Origin: Climacium dendroides
Lineage: Eukaryota; Streptophyta; Bryopsida; Hypnales; Climaciaceae
NCBI GenBank assembly: GCA_950106755.1
Contig: OX467091.1
Coordinates: 5,101,538 to 5,165,537, forward strand
DNA: 64,000 nucleotides
Direction of reading: 5' to 3'
Shown: positions 24,238 through 36,424 of the stretch, one piece after another
Numbering within the stretch: position 1 is the stretch's first letter
Layout: every line of letters begins with the position of its first letter
Notes under the pieces: model-generated
What the model was told of the DNA's origin: nothing
What the model saw: the letters and a program-made list of their open reading frames with translations, nothing else
Databases searched by the model: none
Translations under genes and position numbers: made by a program

Positions 24238-24512
24238 CATTAGAAGAGATTTGAGGGCAAAAGAAGACTTCGAGTTCTCATGAATTCTTGGACTATGGGG
24301 AATTTGGAAACTTTGCCAAATCAATATTCTGTCGTGAACAAAACCATGCCATGTCAGATAATATTAATTAATTATTTTTTCATTTTTTTCATTTTTTCAA
24401 AATTTAAAAAATAATTTAAAATTTAAAATTTGTATTTTAATATTTTGATGCATTCCTAGCACAGAGAACAAGTCTGAAATGGCCCTCCTAAGCCCTCAAA
24501 TCTCTTCTAATG
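24238..24512. mobile_element. MITE-like element, CATTAGAAG family
   Basis: Left end CATTAGAAGAGATTTGAGGG and right end CCCTCAAATCTCTTCTAATG are perfect inverted repeats of at least 20 bp, bounding 275 bp. A long run of imperfect aaaattt repeats fills the centre. The short minus-strand frame at 24118-24324 overlaps the end and is not considered a gene. Confidence 0.88.
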
Positions 24513-27052
24513 AATAGCATTAAGGCATTGCACTTTTGAACAATTTATGTCAATGTTTGGTTTACTGTACACCTATCGAAGATTTATCAATTTTATCCAA
24601 CCAAATTTGGAAAATCTAAGGGAATTTGTTTTCAGATGACATTGCTTGATTTTACTTCTAAATGGTTTTTGTCCAATTTTTCAATTCTTTTGATGCTTGA
24701 ATTGGTAATAGGCATGCTTATCTTGTTCACTAATTGTAGGAGTTTCTTAAATTGAAGAGAACCTAAGTATCTATAAAAGCAAATTCTTCCCAAAGATGAA
24801 TTGACCTAGATAGTCACATTATTACCATCACTTTTACTATCATTCTTTGTTATGCCATGAGAATGATATACAAATGTAGTAGCAAGAAGTTCGACAAGTA
24901 TAAACAATGGTTCTAGAGTATGATTAGAACCCAAACTACTTCTTTGTTATTTTAACTTACAACATTATAGTTTTACAATACTACAAAGCTCAATAAAATC
25001 ACATGTATTTTGATTGCATAGATTGTGACATCAAAGAAATTTAGATGTACTAAAGTGACCTCAAAGTCTACTAATCTTATCAAGCAAGGGCAAAAAAACC
25101 ATTCTCAACTTCAATTAGCTCCTAAATTACATAAATGTGTTTTGTGGGCTTTAATCAATTTTAAGAGGCAATTGCCATCCCCATTTTCAAAACCTATAGT
25201 TTTAAATTTAAGTGTCACTCATGGGACTTTAAATGAACAAATTCTAAATGCACATCAATTATAAAACGTGATTGGTGTTAATCTCCTTCTACAATAGAGT
25301 TGTCTTGAATGCAAGATAAATTTCATAGAACTTAGATTAATAGTTGCACAATTATATCTAGTATGGTCTTTTTTTTCAATAGGTAAATCAAGCAATAAAA
25401 GAAATGTATTTAAGTCATTTTTCTTAAATTTTCAAAGCAAGTTATTAACTTGCTCAAATTGTGACACATACACTTTAAAGTATTTTTTGAAATATAAACT
25501 ATGCATTTGCAAAGTTATGCAAAAAAAAAATTCTTCAAAGTTTCAAGGTAAATATCTTACAAATTATTAAGGTTTATAACTTTAAAAGTCAAGAACAAAA
25601 TATTCAATGAGTTAGCTATATGATTTTATAATTGGATTAAAAATAATAATTAAAAAAATTGATTTGCCCTGGTTGAGATCTAAATCACACTTCACCTCAT
25701 AATTCTACAACCACCCAATCATATAAGTGTACTAGAAGGCTAGTGACATGACACATTTTCCCCTTTAATTTTTCCTTACTTTACAATGGCCTATCCAAAA
25801 ATATGCAAAAGCCCCAAATGAACTTTAGTCATTTGTGGGTTGAATAGGAGGGTTGCTATTATGTGAGCTTAGGAGCATGAACACATAAACTTGGAAAACT
25901 ATACACCTATGTTATAGGTATCTATATTATAAAAATTATTTATAATTATAGTGTACCTATAATATAGGTATCTACATTATAGATGTTCACATTATAAGCA
26001 CCTTCAATGGTTGTAGTATATTTACTTATATATATATATATATATACTCAAAACTTACATGCAGGCATTTTCATGCTTACATACTGACATCGTTGTTTTA
26101 ATTTAGTCTTGTTGAATTTTGAAAAAAAAATTGAATTTTTATTCAATCCTCTAGATGATTAACAATTTTTGTCCCAAACTACCCTAAATTTCTTATAGGT
26201 TAAATTTAATAATACTTGAACAAGTCATTAGAATTCTATAAGAGATAGAATAGGATAATAATATTAAACAAGAAATCCCTTTGGTAAGAATGTTATTAAT
26301 CAACTAATCATTATTGATCTAGGTTACCATTGTTGATAATTGATAGTTTCATTATATTGGATATTTTTTGAAATTGTGTTTTCTACTTTGTAGATTTTAT
26401 CTAATTGTAAATCTCTTTCTCCAATGATATCTCAAAGATGTGCAATGAGACTTTCAATTGTAAAAAAAAGGCCCACCAACTCATCATAACTCTAATATCC
26501 TAAATAATAGGATGAAGCAACTACTTCAAATACTTAGAGTCAATTGTAAAGTGATATGGGCTTAGTCTTGAATTGTAAGTTCTATCTTGAGTTACAATCC
26601 CTAGTTCCACATGCCTTAAGGCCTCCTACCATGTGAGCCAAGCAAGTCAAGTTCGTAGGGAAGCTACAAGGACCAAGTTTGTAACTGTCCCTACCATATA
26701 AACTTGGCGGGTGGGGAAGAAGAATTAAGAATCCCCTACGTAATGATTCTCTCAAGGTTATTTAGTCTTGACCAATGGAATTGTCCACCAATTTTAGTGA
26801 AACTTGAAATCTGGCTTTTCTGCTCATTGAGGTTGGCAAGACAATCGGTATTCGCTTCTTATCTTCTAATGCTTCTTTTGCCGGCCCCACTCCCATGGTA
26901 AGAAGCCCTTATGCCTGTGGGTTTTCATTGGTAGAAGTAAAATTTGGAATAAAACTCAAAAGAGCTCCATTTAGGACCCAAAAGGAATTTGATCTCTAAT
27001 TCTAGAGGGAGGGGTGCTTTTCAAAGGGAAAGAAATCCTTTTTTTCCTATGG
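24513..27052. other. AT-rich spacer
   Basis: Two and a half kilobases without a supportable gene. Features of note: repeated tataatataggtatcta-type phrases at 25905-25985, a short (TA)n run at 26029-26046, and slightly higher GC at 26580-26950, where small frames (e.g. 26704-26901) show no recognisable similarity. Confidence 0.55.
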
Positions 27053-28004
27053 TAGTTAATTCCTAAATGTTTTTTTACTATGTTTTCACTAATAAGGCTC
27101 TAAAACTACCATTTCTAGTACAAGTTTCAAATTTTAGAAAAAAAACATTTTTGGACACATATAACTATAGAATCTTGTAGTACATTGGTTTGAAAAGATG
27201 TAGAAAAAATTTCAAAAATTTCCACCATGTGGATTGCAAGATATTAGCATTTGAAGTGACAAAAATCCATTTTTGGCCCTACTAAAAATAGACAACTACA
27301 CTTCACAAGATCACATTTGTATAGAAAAATGTCCAAAATGGTGGTTCTTCTTTGGATTAATTTTTCAAAGCAAGTTGATTACATTTTAAATAGATCATTT
27401 GAAATTGTACAACATATAGGAAAAAATAGTTAGTAGAAAGATGTAGAGAATGATTCAAAATACTAAATTGTTAACAATTTATTTATGGAATTGAAAAATG
27501 CCAATTCCAATGTTTGTAATGTTGTAATAAACAATCTACACCTAATTCTTTTATTTTTTCAAAAAATATTGAAAATTGAGCTAAATAAAGAACTTCAAAG
27601 TTTATTTTAGAGTAGAGATTCTATAACTATCTGCAAACTACCTACAAACTAAAAGTCCTTATAACTTTTATTCATTAATCAAAATGGAGTGAAACAAAGC
27701 TGCCCACAAATATAAAAATCTAAAAAAATAATTTCAAATTTCTATTTTAAGAAATGATCTTCAAAGAAATTTTTTTAGCTGCCCAAATTACCCGTTGATT
27801 GCTATAAAGTATAAACTAAATATCATACAATAACTTCTTAACTATGCAATCAAAAGTTATGAAAATTGTTGGGCTTTAAATCTACTCCTCATGTCCATGC
27901 TGCATGAAAAATTTACCAAAAAAACATGCATTCATAGTAAGTTGCCCAAAATTGCTATAGTACCAAAAAAAAAAAAAAAAGTCAATTTAGGGCTTTAGGG
28001 GTTG
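27053..28004. mobile_element. Repeat copy, inverted relative to 22.5-23.86 kb
   Basis: Bounded by TTAATTCCTAAATG on the left (near 27056) and GGCTTTAGGGGTTGA on the right (27991-28005), decayed forms of the TTAA/CCCCTAAAG ends. Internally colinear with the reverse complement of 22.56-23.86 kb but without the Stowaway-like insert. A 16-A run sits near 27965-27980. No coding capacity. Confidence 0.72.
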
Positions 28005-28925
28005 ATTGCTCATTTTGCTTGTTTGTTGCTGCTAACATTTTCAAATAGCAAAATTGTTGTAGAATAACCAAATCCATGGTCAAAAACTTTTAGGTGTTAA
28101 AGTCTAAATCTATTTTGAAATCTTTCAAATTCTTATTTAAATCTCCATTTCACCTCCATTTCAACAAATTGCTCATAAACAAAAGTGTCTTTTACAAATT
28201 TGAGTATTGTTAGAGAAGTTGCTTGAACAAACCATTACCCTCAATTTATGAGCCTTTAGAGTGTTTTTTGTGGTTGATAAAATAAATTATAATTAATGAT
28301 CAATTTTGCAAGAAACTATGAGGTGAAAAAAATGCAAACATCATGTTTTTGATTAATCCCCTCATTGTCAATTTTTAAAAATTGTAAACCATTGATTTCC
28401 TCACAAGAAAAAACTGAAACCAATCTCCAAGTCGTCAATCTGGGATACAAATACGAATATAAATACGGGCATGAATATGGATATGGAAGATGTATATGGA
28501 TACATAATATGAATACAAATACGACAATATGGCAATATCCCATATTGATTGCATATCCCATATTAATCTGAAATTATAAATAGTAGGGATGTTTAGGTTT
28601 AAGTTTAGGTTTAGGGTTAAGGTTGGGGTTCAAGTTGGGGGTTGGGAATTGAAAAAAAAAATTAATTGGATTTAAATTGAGTTCACCTGTAACCTTTGCC
28701 TCACTATGTGTTCAAAAGACAGGAACACTCTACAGTGCCATGAGAAGAAGAAGATTCATATTGCACTTGTCCACCCCCCTTTATTTGCTCCAACTAGGAA
28801 TAAATGTAAAAATTTGTCCCCTATCTTGGAATGGATAAATCCTATATTTTTATATTCCAGATTGTCGTACAGACTTCTTCTATTGGGCCCTATTAATTCC
28901 ACTCCCCTCCCCTCCCCCAGCTAGA
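28005..28925. other. Spacer with degenerate repeats
   Basis: 28440-28545 is built of loose GAATAC/GGATAT-type repeats. 28588-28645 contains degenerate TTTAGGG units (gtttaggtttagggtt), an interstitial telomere-like tract. No gene is supported; the open frame at 28316-28571 is a product of these repeats. Confidence 0.6.
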
Positions 28926-28981
28926 AGGGGGGACAAGGAGGGGAAGGGGGAAAGGGGGGAAAAGGGGGAAAGGGGGGAGGG
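28926..28981 (+). repeat. G-run tract, potential G-quadruplex
   Basis: At least seven runs of four to six G separated by one to four A/C residues, preceded by a C-rich stretch on the same strand. The pattern meets the usual G-quadruplex sequence rule. It is at the edge of the DNA leading to the first AP2 gene. Confidence 0.75.
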
Positions 28982-29389
28982 ATAATTTAATTAATAGGCA
29001 AAACTCCTACAGAATCTTGGGAGACACTTGCCCCCCTGCACTTTTTCACCTTCTTTTTTTCGCTTTTTTGTCACAAAAGGAACCATTTAATTAATAGTTC
29101 CGCCCCCCTGCAGGAATTTGCAGACCCTGGAAACAATGGCTGCCTGTGCTAAGCCCCCCCTCCTTTGCCCCCTAGTCTCCTACCCCTTTGTGATCACACC
29201 AAAAGAATGAGGTAGGGGTCCATTTTGCATCCTTGGAAAAAAAGGGACCCAAACTGAAAATGGTCTTATTGATGACTCTTCAGCCAACCCCAATCCTTGA
29301 ATTATCTGAGAAGTGCCTCTCCAAGGTATCTAACCGTGTTTTAGGTGAAAATCACGCGATAGGAATGGGGTTTAGATTAGGAAACCACA

Positions 29390-29775
29390 TTTGTATTGAA
29401 TAAAATATTCATTCTTGAAGGTCTTTTATTTTTTTTTGCACACATTGAGTTCGATTTTTCTCAATGGATTTCTCAATGCTTATTTTGACCGTTTATGGTA
29501 TTCCTATACTGAATAGGGGTATTGGGAACCAAAAATTAACCCTTAAATTCGAGGTTGGTGACCGTGGATATCAACCCTTTTGGAACTGTGTGACATCATC
29601 TAGTTTAAAAAAAACCAAAAATATTCATTGGGAGGCAAACTATTGTAGAAAATCTCCCCTTTCCACCCCTAATTCCGAGGATGAATAATTGCATTTCTGT
29701 CCTACACAGGAGAATTCCTTGTCATCCTTCGGACAAAAAACGTTTGTCGCGGCGTTTATGGGTTAAAGAAATTTA
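29390..29775. repeat. Dispersed repeat fragment
   Basis: gaataaaatattcattcttg... acacattgagtt matches 52058-52140. The right part (attgtagaaaatctcccctt... ccttgtcatcc...) matches 42403-42530. These appear to be pieces of one older dispersed element. The frame at 29464-29688 inside it gives no recognisable protein. Confidence 0.6.
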
Positions 29776-29889
29776 TTATAAAAAATTGTGAATGTTTGAA
29801 ACATGATGTACAGCCCCCGGACACTTCAGGAACTATTGATGTACAGAAAAGGGAGATATTTATATAGGGTGTAATGTCGATTAATTAGT

Positions 29890-30698
29890 ATGGGTCCCCT
29901 TAAACTATTCAGTGTACCTTGGTCGCTACGTACGCCAGGCTCAGTCCGTCGGTACCAACAGGAGACCAGGACCCAGTCGTTCATAATATATTGCTTCCCT
30001 AACGCTTCAATTCAGACCCTGCGTTGCCACCAGTTGCACGATCATGACGCACGATTTCTCTCTTCATCCTCAGTTTCTAGATTGTTCAAGCTCAAGTCCT
30101 CAAAGTCTCTCTCTCTTTTAGATTAAGCAGGTTGCATTCAATTCGAGCATCGAAATTCTCGTTCGATCGTTGCCATTGCGTTTAGTTTTGGGTTCCGGGG
30201 ATGGGTTGGAACTTGGAACGGTGGGTGTCATAATTCCACTACTCAGCTCTCAGCTAGCATAAATATTTACGGGACGCATGTCGATGAAGCATCTGATCTC
30301 CAGTCTCGTCAGTTTCTCGCCCGGACTCTTGATCGATAAGAACAGTAGTTTAAATTTTGTTTCAGATCGACATACATTGGGAAGGATTACTTGATTGCAA
30401 GGTAGCTAGCTGCAACGCGCGCCGCTGACCCACAGGCCAGGAGATCGATTATTTGCGGTTCCTGGATTCCTATTGAAATCCCAAGGAAAATTTGTTCCAC
30501 TGATTCCCTCTGTTGACGTACCGTTTTGAACGGATTCATCCCGGTCCATTTCGATTTGCAAAATCATCTGTGAAACATCTGACAGTTACGAAAGAGAAAT
30601 AGAAGGAGGTACAGTAAGCTCTCAGTGATTATTTACGCTTAGCTAGCTTCCATTCAATCGGTGACTGTGCTCTGGAATTAATTGGTCTCCAGCTAGAC
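29890..30698 (+). promoter_or_regulatory. Promoter and 5' leader of AP2 gene copy A
   Basis: Homologous to 36425-37121 upstream of copy B. Shared landmarks: cagtccgtcggtac, cctcagtttctagatt, ttaagtcctcaa-like text and an agatcgacatacattggga-like phrase. Conservation of the non-coding leader shows the promoters were duplicated with the genes. A TATA-like cataaatattt lies near 30259, but copy B lacks a clear counterpart. Confidence 0.55.
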
Positions 30699-33590
30699 AT
30701 GGCTATGGCGATCGACACCCTGCCGTTGGTGCAAGCGCTCATCCCTTGCCTGCAGAGATACCTGGACCAGTACATGGGCCGTTTCCAAATCCATCGGGTG
30801 TGCGCGCACGCCACCGTGATCCACCACGAAACCGCTTTCAAGCGACTGCTGGTAGGCCGCGACCGGTTAGCCGAGCAGGCGGCACTGGACTGGCAAGCGG
30901 ACCAGGGCGACGATCTGCAAGAGGGTGACGTGTTTCACCATCTGCAGCAACAGGTATCGTCAAGTCCACTAAGTTGGCGGTATTGCATGCGTCATTGCAA
31001 CATTAACAACACTTACATTAGCTTGCTGTGCCACGAGATATGGAAATATCGTCAATTTCGTTGAAATTGGCGCGATTCTTGCTTCGAAATTTGTGACGTA
31101 TATTTTCACAAAAATCTTATTTCAGTCCACACAAAGTAGCAGAAGTATGGATTTATTTATGTTTCAACCCGCTCGTCCTGAAACGTGCCAAAGAATTGGA
31201 ATACCATCAATTTAACGAAATGGACGTTAAATTAATATGCAAATCCTGCAATAGGATTTCCACCCACGACTCCTTCAATTCTTTCACTTCCTCCTATTGA
31301 TTTCCTTGCTCGAGAGTCCACTGCGCCAGTTTAATGGAATTGTACCAAATTGGCGTTCAGGTGGTGACGTCGCCGCTGTTGTCCAAAGCTTTCTCTCACA
31401 CGGAGCGCACGACTTCCACCACCACGCTCGTGGCCAGTGCTCTGTCGCCCTCTTTCAGGTCCAGAACCAACGGACGTCCCGTCTCCTCCTTCCTTCGCAA
31501 GTCCCTTCGATGCTCCTGCCTCCAGAGCAATGAGGTAATTGCTTTCCCAGTCGTTTAATTCTAGCTTTTGATATGCATGCCCTTCCAAGTTGTATATGGC
31601 ATGTGAGATCGATAAGTTCTTTTAGAAATCTCGGTTCTCTGAATTATCAGTTAGGCGAATTCCTCAGCAAAGGAGTCCAAAAGGTCCGAAGACTCAATTC
31701 CATTGTGTAACTTTCGTATTTCATAACTTTCAGTATGGAATTCCAGGCTCCATTACATGTACAAACTCAGTAGGAACGTCGGTATGAAACTTCCGTACTA
31801 AATTCATGATAAAGTTCATTATGAAATTCCATACTATTAGTTGCACTACGGAATTGGGTCTATGGACTTAAACGTCAATTTCGTTAAATTGGAGATATTC
31901 CACAAGTCAAAAACTGTGACATATATCTTCTCAAAGATCGAATTCCAGGCCACAAACTAGATATTGGTTTCAGGCCACACGACCAAGCCTGAACCGCGCC
32001 AAAAGTTATGGAATATATCGCCAATTTCACGAAATTGACGTTCTTAGAATTACGGATGTCTAAAAAGGGTGAGGATCACCCTGCTGAACATCCATTGCAC
32101 TGTACCCACGGGGCGTTTCCCATTCTTCGATTTCATTTGCCTAACTAGGAATTTTACGATTACTGGTCTCTTTGACGTGTTCATATTGGTCACTTGCGAT
32201 TGGTGAATTCAGGTGATTCCGCATGCTTTCGCATACTCGTCCGCCATCCCCGACGTGTTCCCCAACGCGGGGAAACACTACGCGTGGGTGTATTTCCCAG
32301 ACAAAGGCCTCAAAATCGTCTGGGAAAACCAGACGGGATACAAGCCCTTCGTGGTGTGGAACCTGCAACTGGATGTGGTGGATCTGGACTCGAGAATCAC
32401 GACCTACGTACGCCCGGAGAAGCGACTCCGCACAGCGAGGAGCCTGTGTCAGCACGCCGTGGAATTTGAAGCAGCAGCAGGCCATGGCAACAACCCACCG
32501 CTTCCCCCGGGGCGGAGGAAGTTCGGGGGAGTCCGACACCGCCCCGACCGCAAGACGTGGGTTGCGGAGATGAAACCCCCCAAGTCCAAGAACAAAGTCT
32601 CGTTCGGAGACTTCAAGACGGAGATTGAAGCTGCTAGAGCAGTGGACGCCGCGTTTTATCATTTCGGCAAACCGCACTTGCTCAACTTTCCTGATAGTAC
32701 TCCGAGGATTTTGGCATACAAGCCGAGCGGCCATGGTGAGCTTTCGTATTCCCTCAACTGGCTCAAATTACTGACCTTGCAAAAAATATTGCAGTGTTCA
32801 ACATTGTACTGTTAAATATTTGTGATGTGTAGTTATAACACAAATGTTCGAAAAATTGTGTGTATAAGACACTAATTCAATACAATTACAGTAGAAACTG
32901 CGTCATAAGAATAAAAATGCAGTTGAATGAAAGGGATCTTTTCTTCCATACAAAGCTGTGAAAGAAATGTTGAAAAAGAGTTTTCAATACGTTTCAAAGC
33001 TTAATGTGAGTTGTATGGCAGGATTGGATGAGAAAGCCAAACTAAAACTGGTGAAGGAGCAAGCGAAGTGGCTGGCCTCCATAGCAAGCACCCTCACTTC
33101 CACTTCATCTGTAGATTCTTGTTGCAGCGCTGTGGCCTTAGACTCCTTCCGTTCATCCTCCAAGATTTCATCGTCGTTCAGCTGCGGTGGTGGTGTCGTC
33201 GTCGACGAAGACGCCGACGATGGAACCTCCCAAGAGGAGAATCCCGAGGGCATCATTCCATGGAGTTCCGGCTCGTCGGCTCAAGGCTCCCTCGGAAACT
33301 CCACGGAAACGTATCCCAATGGCAATAGACTCTCCCAGTTTGAAGGTCCCGCAGCCGAAGAGGGCGTGGTTCCATGCATCCCCTCGGCTGGAAACTCCAT
33401 GGAATCGCACCCGGAGTTTTCGACCGGAATGCTGCGGAGATTGATGAATTCGTCGCGGTCTTGTATGGAGTTTCTGGTCATGTCGCCGCCTCCTCCGATG
33501 CTTTACTTGGCAACGAGTAGCTCGAGTGGCTCGCAAGGGAATGTCAGTGCTGGCCATTTGTGGGAGCCGCAAAGCTTCGGATGTATTTGA
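30699..33590 (+). CDS. Divergent AP2/ERF-domain protein, copy A
   Basis: Predicted 506-residue putative transcription factor. Exons: 30699-30953, 31361-31534, 32213-32735 and 33022-33590, with GT-AG junctions in frame (third junction splits a Gly codon). The AP2/ERF domain is about residues 246-303: KFGGVRHRPDRKTWVAEMKP ... KVSFGDFKTEIEAARAVDAA ... LLNFP. The WVAEM strand, the EAARA helix and the LNFP end identify the family. Usual DNA-contact positions are altered: the first Arg of RGVR is Gly, the Trp after the RP pair is Asp, and the usual WLG is SFG. Residues 144-245 form a conserved-looking region of unknown type (VFPNAGKHYAWVYFP, WNLQLDVVDLDS). The C-terminal 190 residues begin LDEKAKLKLVKEQAKWLAS, then an acidic Ser-rich stretch, ending HLWEPQSFGCI. 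The N-terminal 143 residues match nothing I know. Whether it binds DNA is open. Confidence 0.88.
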
Positions 33591-33745
33591 GCTTCATGAA
33601 GGAGCATCGCCTCAACATTCATGGGTCCCTGTACAAACGCTGTACTGTACAAACCTCAAGAATAAAGACTAGCCACATCAAGGAAATATCCCTTAGAGGA
33701 AGAACAAATCTTTTACCACCTCATCTCATTCACTCCTTCTTGATG
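33591..33745 (+). other. 3' flank of copy A
   Basis: Probable 3' UTR; it contains aataaa at 33660, a possible polyadenylation signal. Homologous to the flank after copy B up to the point where the next element is inserted. Confidence 0.5.
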
Positions 33746-34117
33746 AGGTAGAACTGCCCATTAGCACAAAGATTTGCTATCTAGGTACTTTGGAGAAGCT
33801 ATTTGTCAACTCCCGTATTTTAAAGAGATTGAAAAGTTTGAGAGAAGTCAATTGCAAAAAGAATGAACACATTTTGACAAGAAGTGAATTTCTTGTGATT
33901 TTTCAAAGCTAAAATGCTAAACTATGTATAGATCCTTGTTTAATCATGAGGAGACTCTTGTTAAAGCGTGGGCTGATGTATTCACTCCCCAAGTGTATTG
34001 CCATCATGATAAAGGATTGTAAAGATTGTGGTAATAGATGGGCCACTTACGCGATAGTGGGAGGATCCTATAGGTGGCAGAATTGGATAGATGGTGGTAT
34101 ATTAGGCACTTTTACCA
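33746..34117. mobile_element. TA|AGGT-family MITE in the 3' flank of copy A
   Basis: Left end AGGTAGAACTGCCCATTA and right end (34094-34117) are imperfect inverted copies. The interior has cttctccaaagtacc-type sequence in reverse orientation, as in the 42171 and 55820 copies. Unit B lacks it: its flank runs cttcatatttggg where unit A has the 372-bp insert, followed by TAattgggg. This places the insertion after the gene duplication, or its precise loss in B. Confidence 0.88.
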
Positions 34118-35703
34118 TAATTGGGGTGTTTAGTGTGTTACATTGACCCTCCATCAAAGGATTAAGAATTTTATGGCCTGATTTAGAGCTTTTTCTTGCA
34201 TATTTGGTTAGAGAGAGACTTGGAAGGAGCTAGTAGAAGACATTTTTTCTACCAAAATTTGGCCTCTATGACCTTTAGGTTTCATATATTCACTATTGCA
34301 CAATCTTGGAGAGAATTTTGATTTATTTTGCATGATAATTGATGTATTGCAAGAATAAAAGAGAATATAGACTTTGAATCTTACGCAAGGATGTGATTTT
34401 AATTTTTAAAGGTCTAATGGGGACTATATATACATTCTTGTGTATATTGCATTTGTTTTTAGAACACAAAGCATATATTATACTATGACAAGACTTATAC
34501 CATTGGATTGAAAATCTGACAAATAGCATCTTTCATTTGGAAATCATTTTAATACTTAAACTTTATCATGTTCAAATACACCACCAAACATGTAAGATTT
34601 GTGGCCATTTTGCAACTTCTTACATATTTAGGAAGTGTAATAATGATGTAAATTAGAAGCGGTATGAATCATTCAATTTGGATATGGCTCAACATGAATA
34701 TAAACTTTTGTAACTATTATTTTAATCAATTTTTGCATTGAAGATGTCAAATATACAAAAAAAAACAAAAAAAACATCAATAAGATAATAGCATAGAGGG
34801 AAAAAAAACTACAATAAAACTAGATATTTTTAGAATATATGACTTGAAATATAAATATGCCTCAATTTTTGGTGCCGGATTTGTGCCACTTTAATTCCTA
34901 AAGGACAAAGTGATCATTCAATGTATGCAAGAAATCATGGATAGTTGCATATAAAGTCAATTTTAGTCAAATGATCACATGATTTTGATAAACATGTGTC
35001 CTCTTGGTGGAAGTTTTATTTATTTTTTCAATTCGGTGTTTAGATCAAAAGTGATGTTGTCCTTAATTTATCAAGCAACTTGAACATTTTTAGATAGTAT
35101 ATACAAAAGCACTCCTCTAATTTTGAAATTTGACAAGTATGTAACTAATATGATATAAGATGCAACTATTAAAAATAACCATAGGTAGTGTAGAAATCTC
35201 CTTCAACAAGGAATTAAAGTTTTTTGACTTTGTCACACAATGCAAGGAAAAAATATATCTTTCTTCTAACTTCAAATGTTATAATAGATTTTTGCTATCA
35301 AAATTTTTGAAATTTTTCCAAACGTTCCTATAGACGTCTAGTACAAATTTACACAAATCCTGTTTTTTTAAATTTTAAAAATCATTTTTTCCTTGTTCCC
35401 TAAAAAGTAGCAATTTTTAACAATTTATATGAAATGTGCCTTTCTCCTTCAGAGCTTAACAAAATTGATGTTTTTTCCTCTTGGTCCAAATTGTCTTTAT
35501 TGACTCATTAAAGGGCTCAAATTGAACATAATGTCATGGGTTGAGGGTTGAGGGTTTTATAATGTTATAGGCTTAGTTATAGATTATTGAATATCAAATT
35601 TTTATGTCGTTTGAAATTGTCCAAAGTTAGAAAAAGGCAGAGCATAAACTAAATTTTTTGTATAGAAGTCCTCATTTCTTACATTGGCCCATTCTACTCT
35701 ATA
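34118..35703. other. End of unit A, then AT-rich spacer
   Basis: To about 34409 this is still homologous to the flank after copy B. Beyond that it is AT-rich. TTAATTCCTAAAGG near 34889 resembles one end of the TTAA/CCCCTAAAG family, without a clear partner. No gene. Confidence 0.55.
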
Positions 35704-35952
35704 GCCATATTTGTTAAATCAAGACAGAATGGACATTTTGAGACTTTAGTCCTATTATTCAAGACCTCTATTTTAACAAATAAGAGATTTATGAACATAT
35801 CAACCTTTATAAAATCAAAGTTTTGTGAATGTATTAACATATTGAAGTCTCAATTCACCAAAAAATTTCAATATCAAACACTCATCATCATTTAAATGTA
35901 AAGTGAAAGATAATATGAGACTATAGATTATCTCATTTTAACAAATATGGCC
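35704..35952. mobile_element. MITE-like element, GGCCATATTTG family
   Basis: Begins GCCATATTTGTTAAAT and ends ATTTTAACAAATATGGCC, imperfect inverted repeats around about 249 bp. The interior matches the reverse complement of 40716-40968 (shared gtctcaaaatgtcc and aaaactttgat). Non-coding. Confidence 0.8.
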
Positions 35953-36424
35953 TTGACTCTCCCAACTAGGGTAAAAATATATGTAACATCAATTGAAGTC
36001 AAGAAAAAACTTTAGATTTTCATTAACCGCTAAAGGATCAAGTGTCCCCTTGAACACTTGAAAGTTTGGGGGTAGGCTCCTTTTATATCAAACTTTTGCA
36101 TGTTTTTTGAACTTTTTTTTGAGATCTGCACGGTGGACAAAATATTATGGAATCTTCAAAACAATTGACTCATGGTAAGGTATTTTATACTATTACTGCG
36201 AGCCACACTAATTTATCAAAGTGACACTATTTTTATTTACTACATACAAGTGCATGTGTAAATATTACTCCACTTTACTGGTTTGATTTTCAACCAAGAA
36301 GATTGAAAAAAATTGTTCAAGGTGAATTCATTTTCCCCTTCACTAAATTCACTAATAGTATGAATTCACTACAGTCAGTCTAATAGTAGGAACGCAGACA
36401 TGCTTGCGCAGACAGACATTCTAA
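35953..36424. other. AT-rich spacer
   Basis: No gene. A half-terminus TTAACCGCTAAAGG lies near 36024, echoing the TTAA/CCCCTAAAG family, without an evident partner. Confidence 0.5.

Larger units (their letters stand above)
29890..34409 (+). repeat. Segmental tandem duplication, unit A
   Basis: Promoter, four exons, three introns and 3' flank align in order with 36425-40705. Similarity stops near 34409 after aaggatgtgattttaa, matched by aaggatgtcactttaa near 40694. Unit A holds a MITE at 33746-34117 that unit B lacks, and unit B has a longer third intron. Confidence 0.9.

Noticed and set aside
29464..29688. Short ORF upstream of the AP2 genes
   Set aside because: It lies in a dispersed repeat with relatives at 42.4 and 52.1 kb where the frame is not kept.
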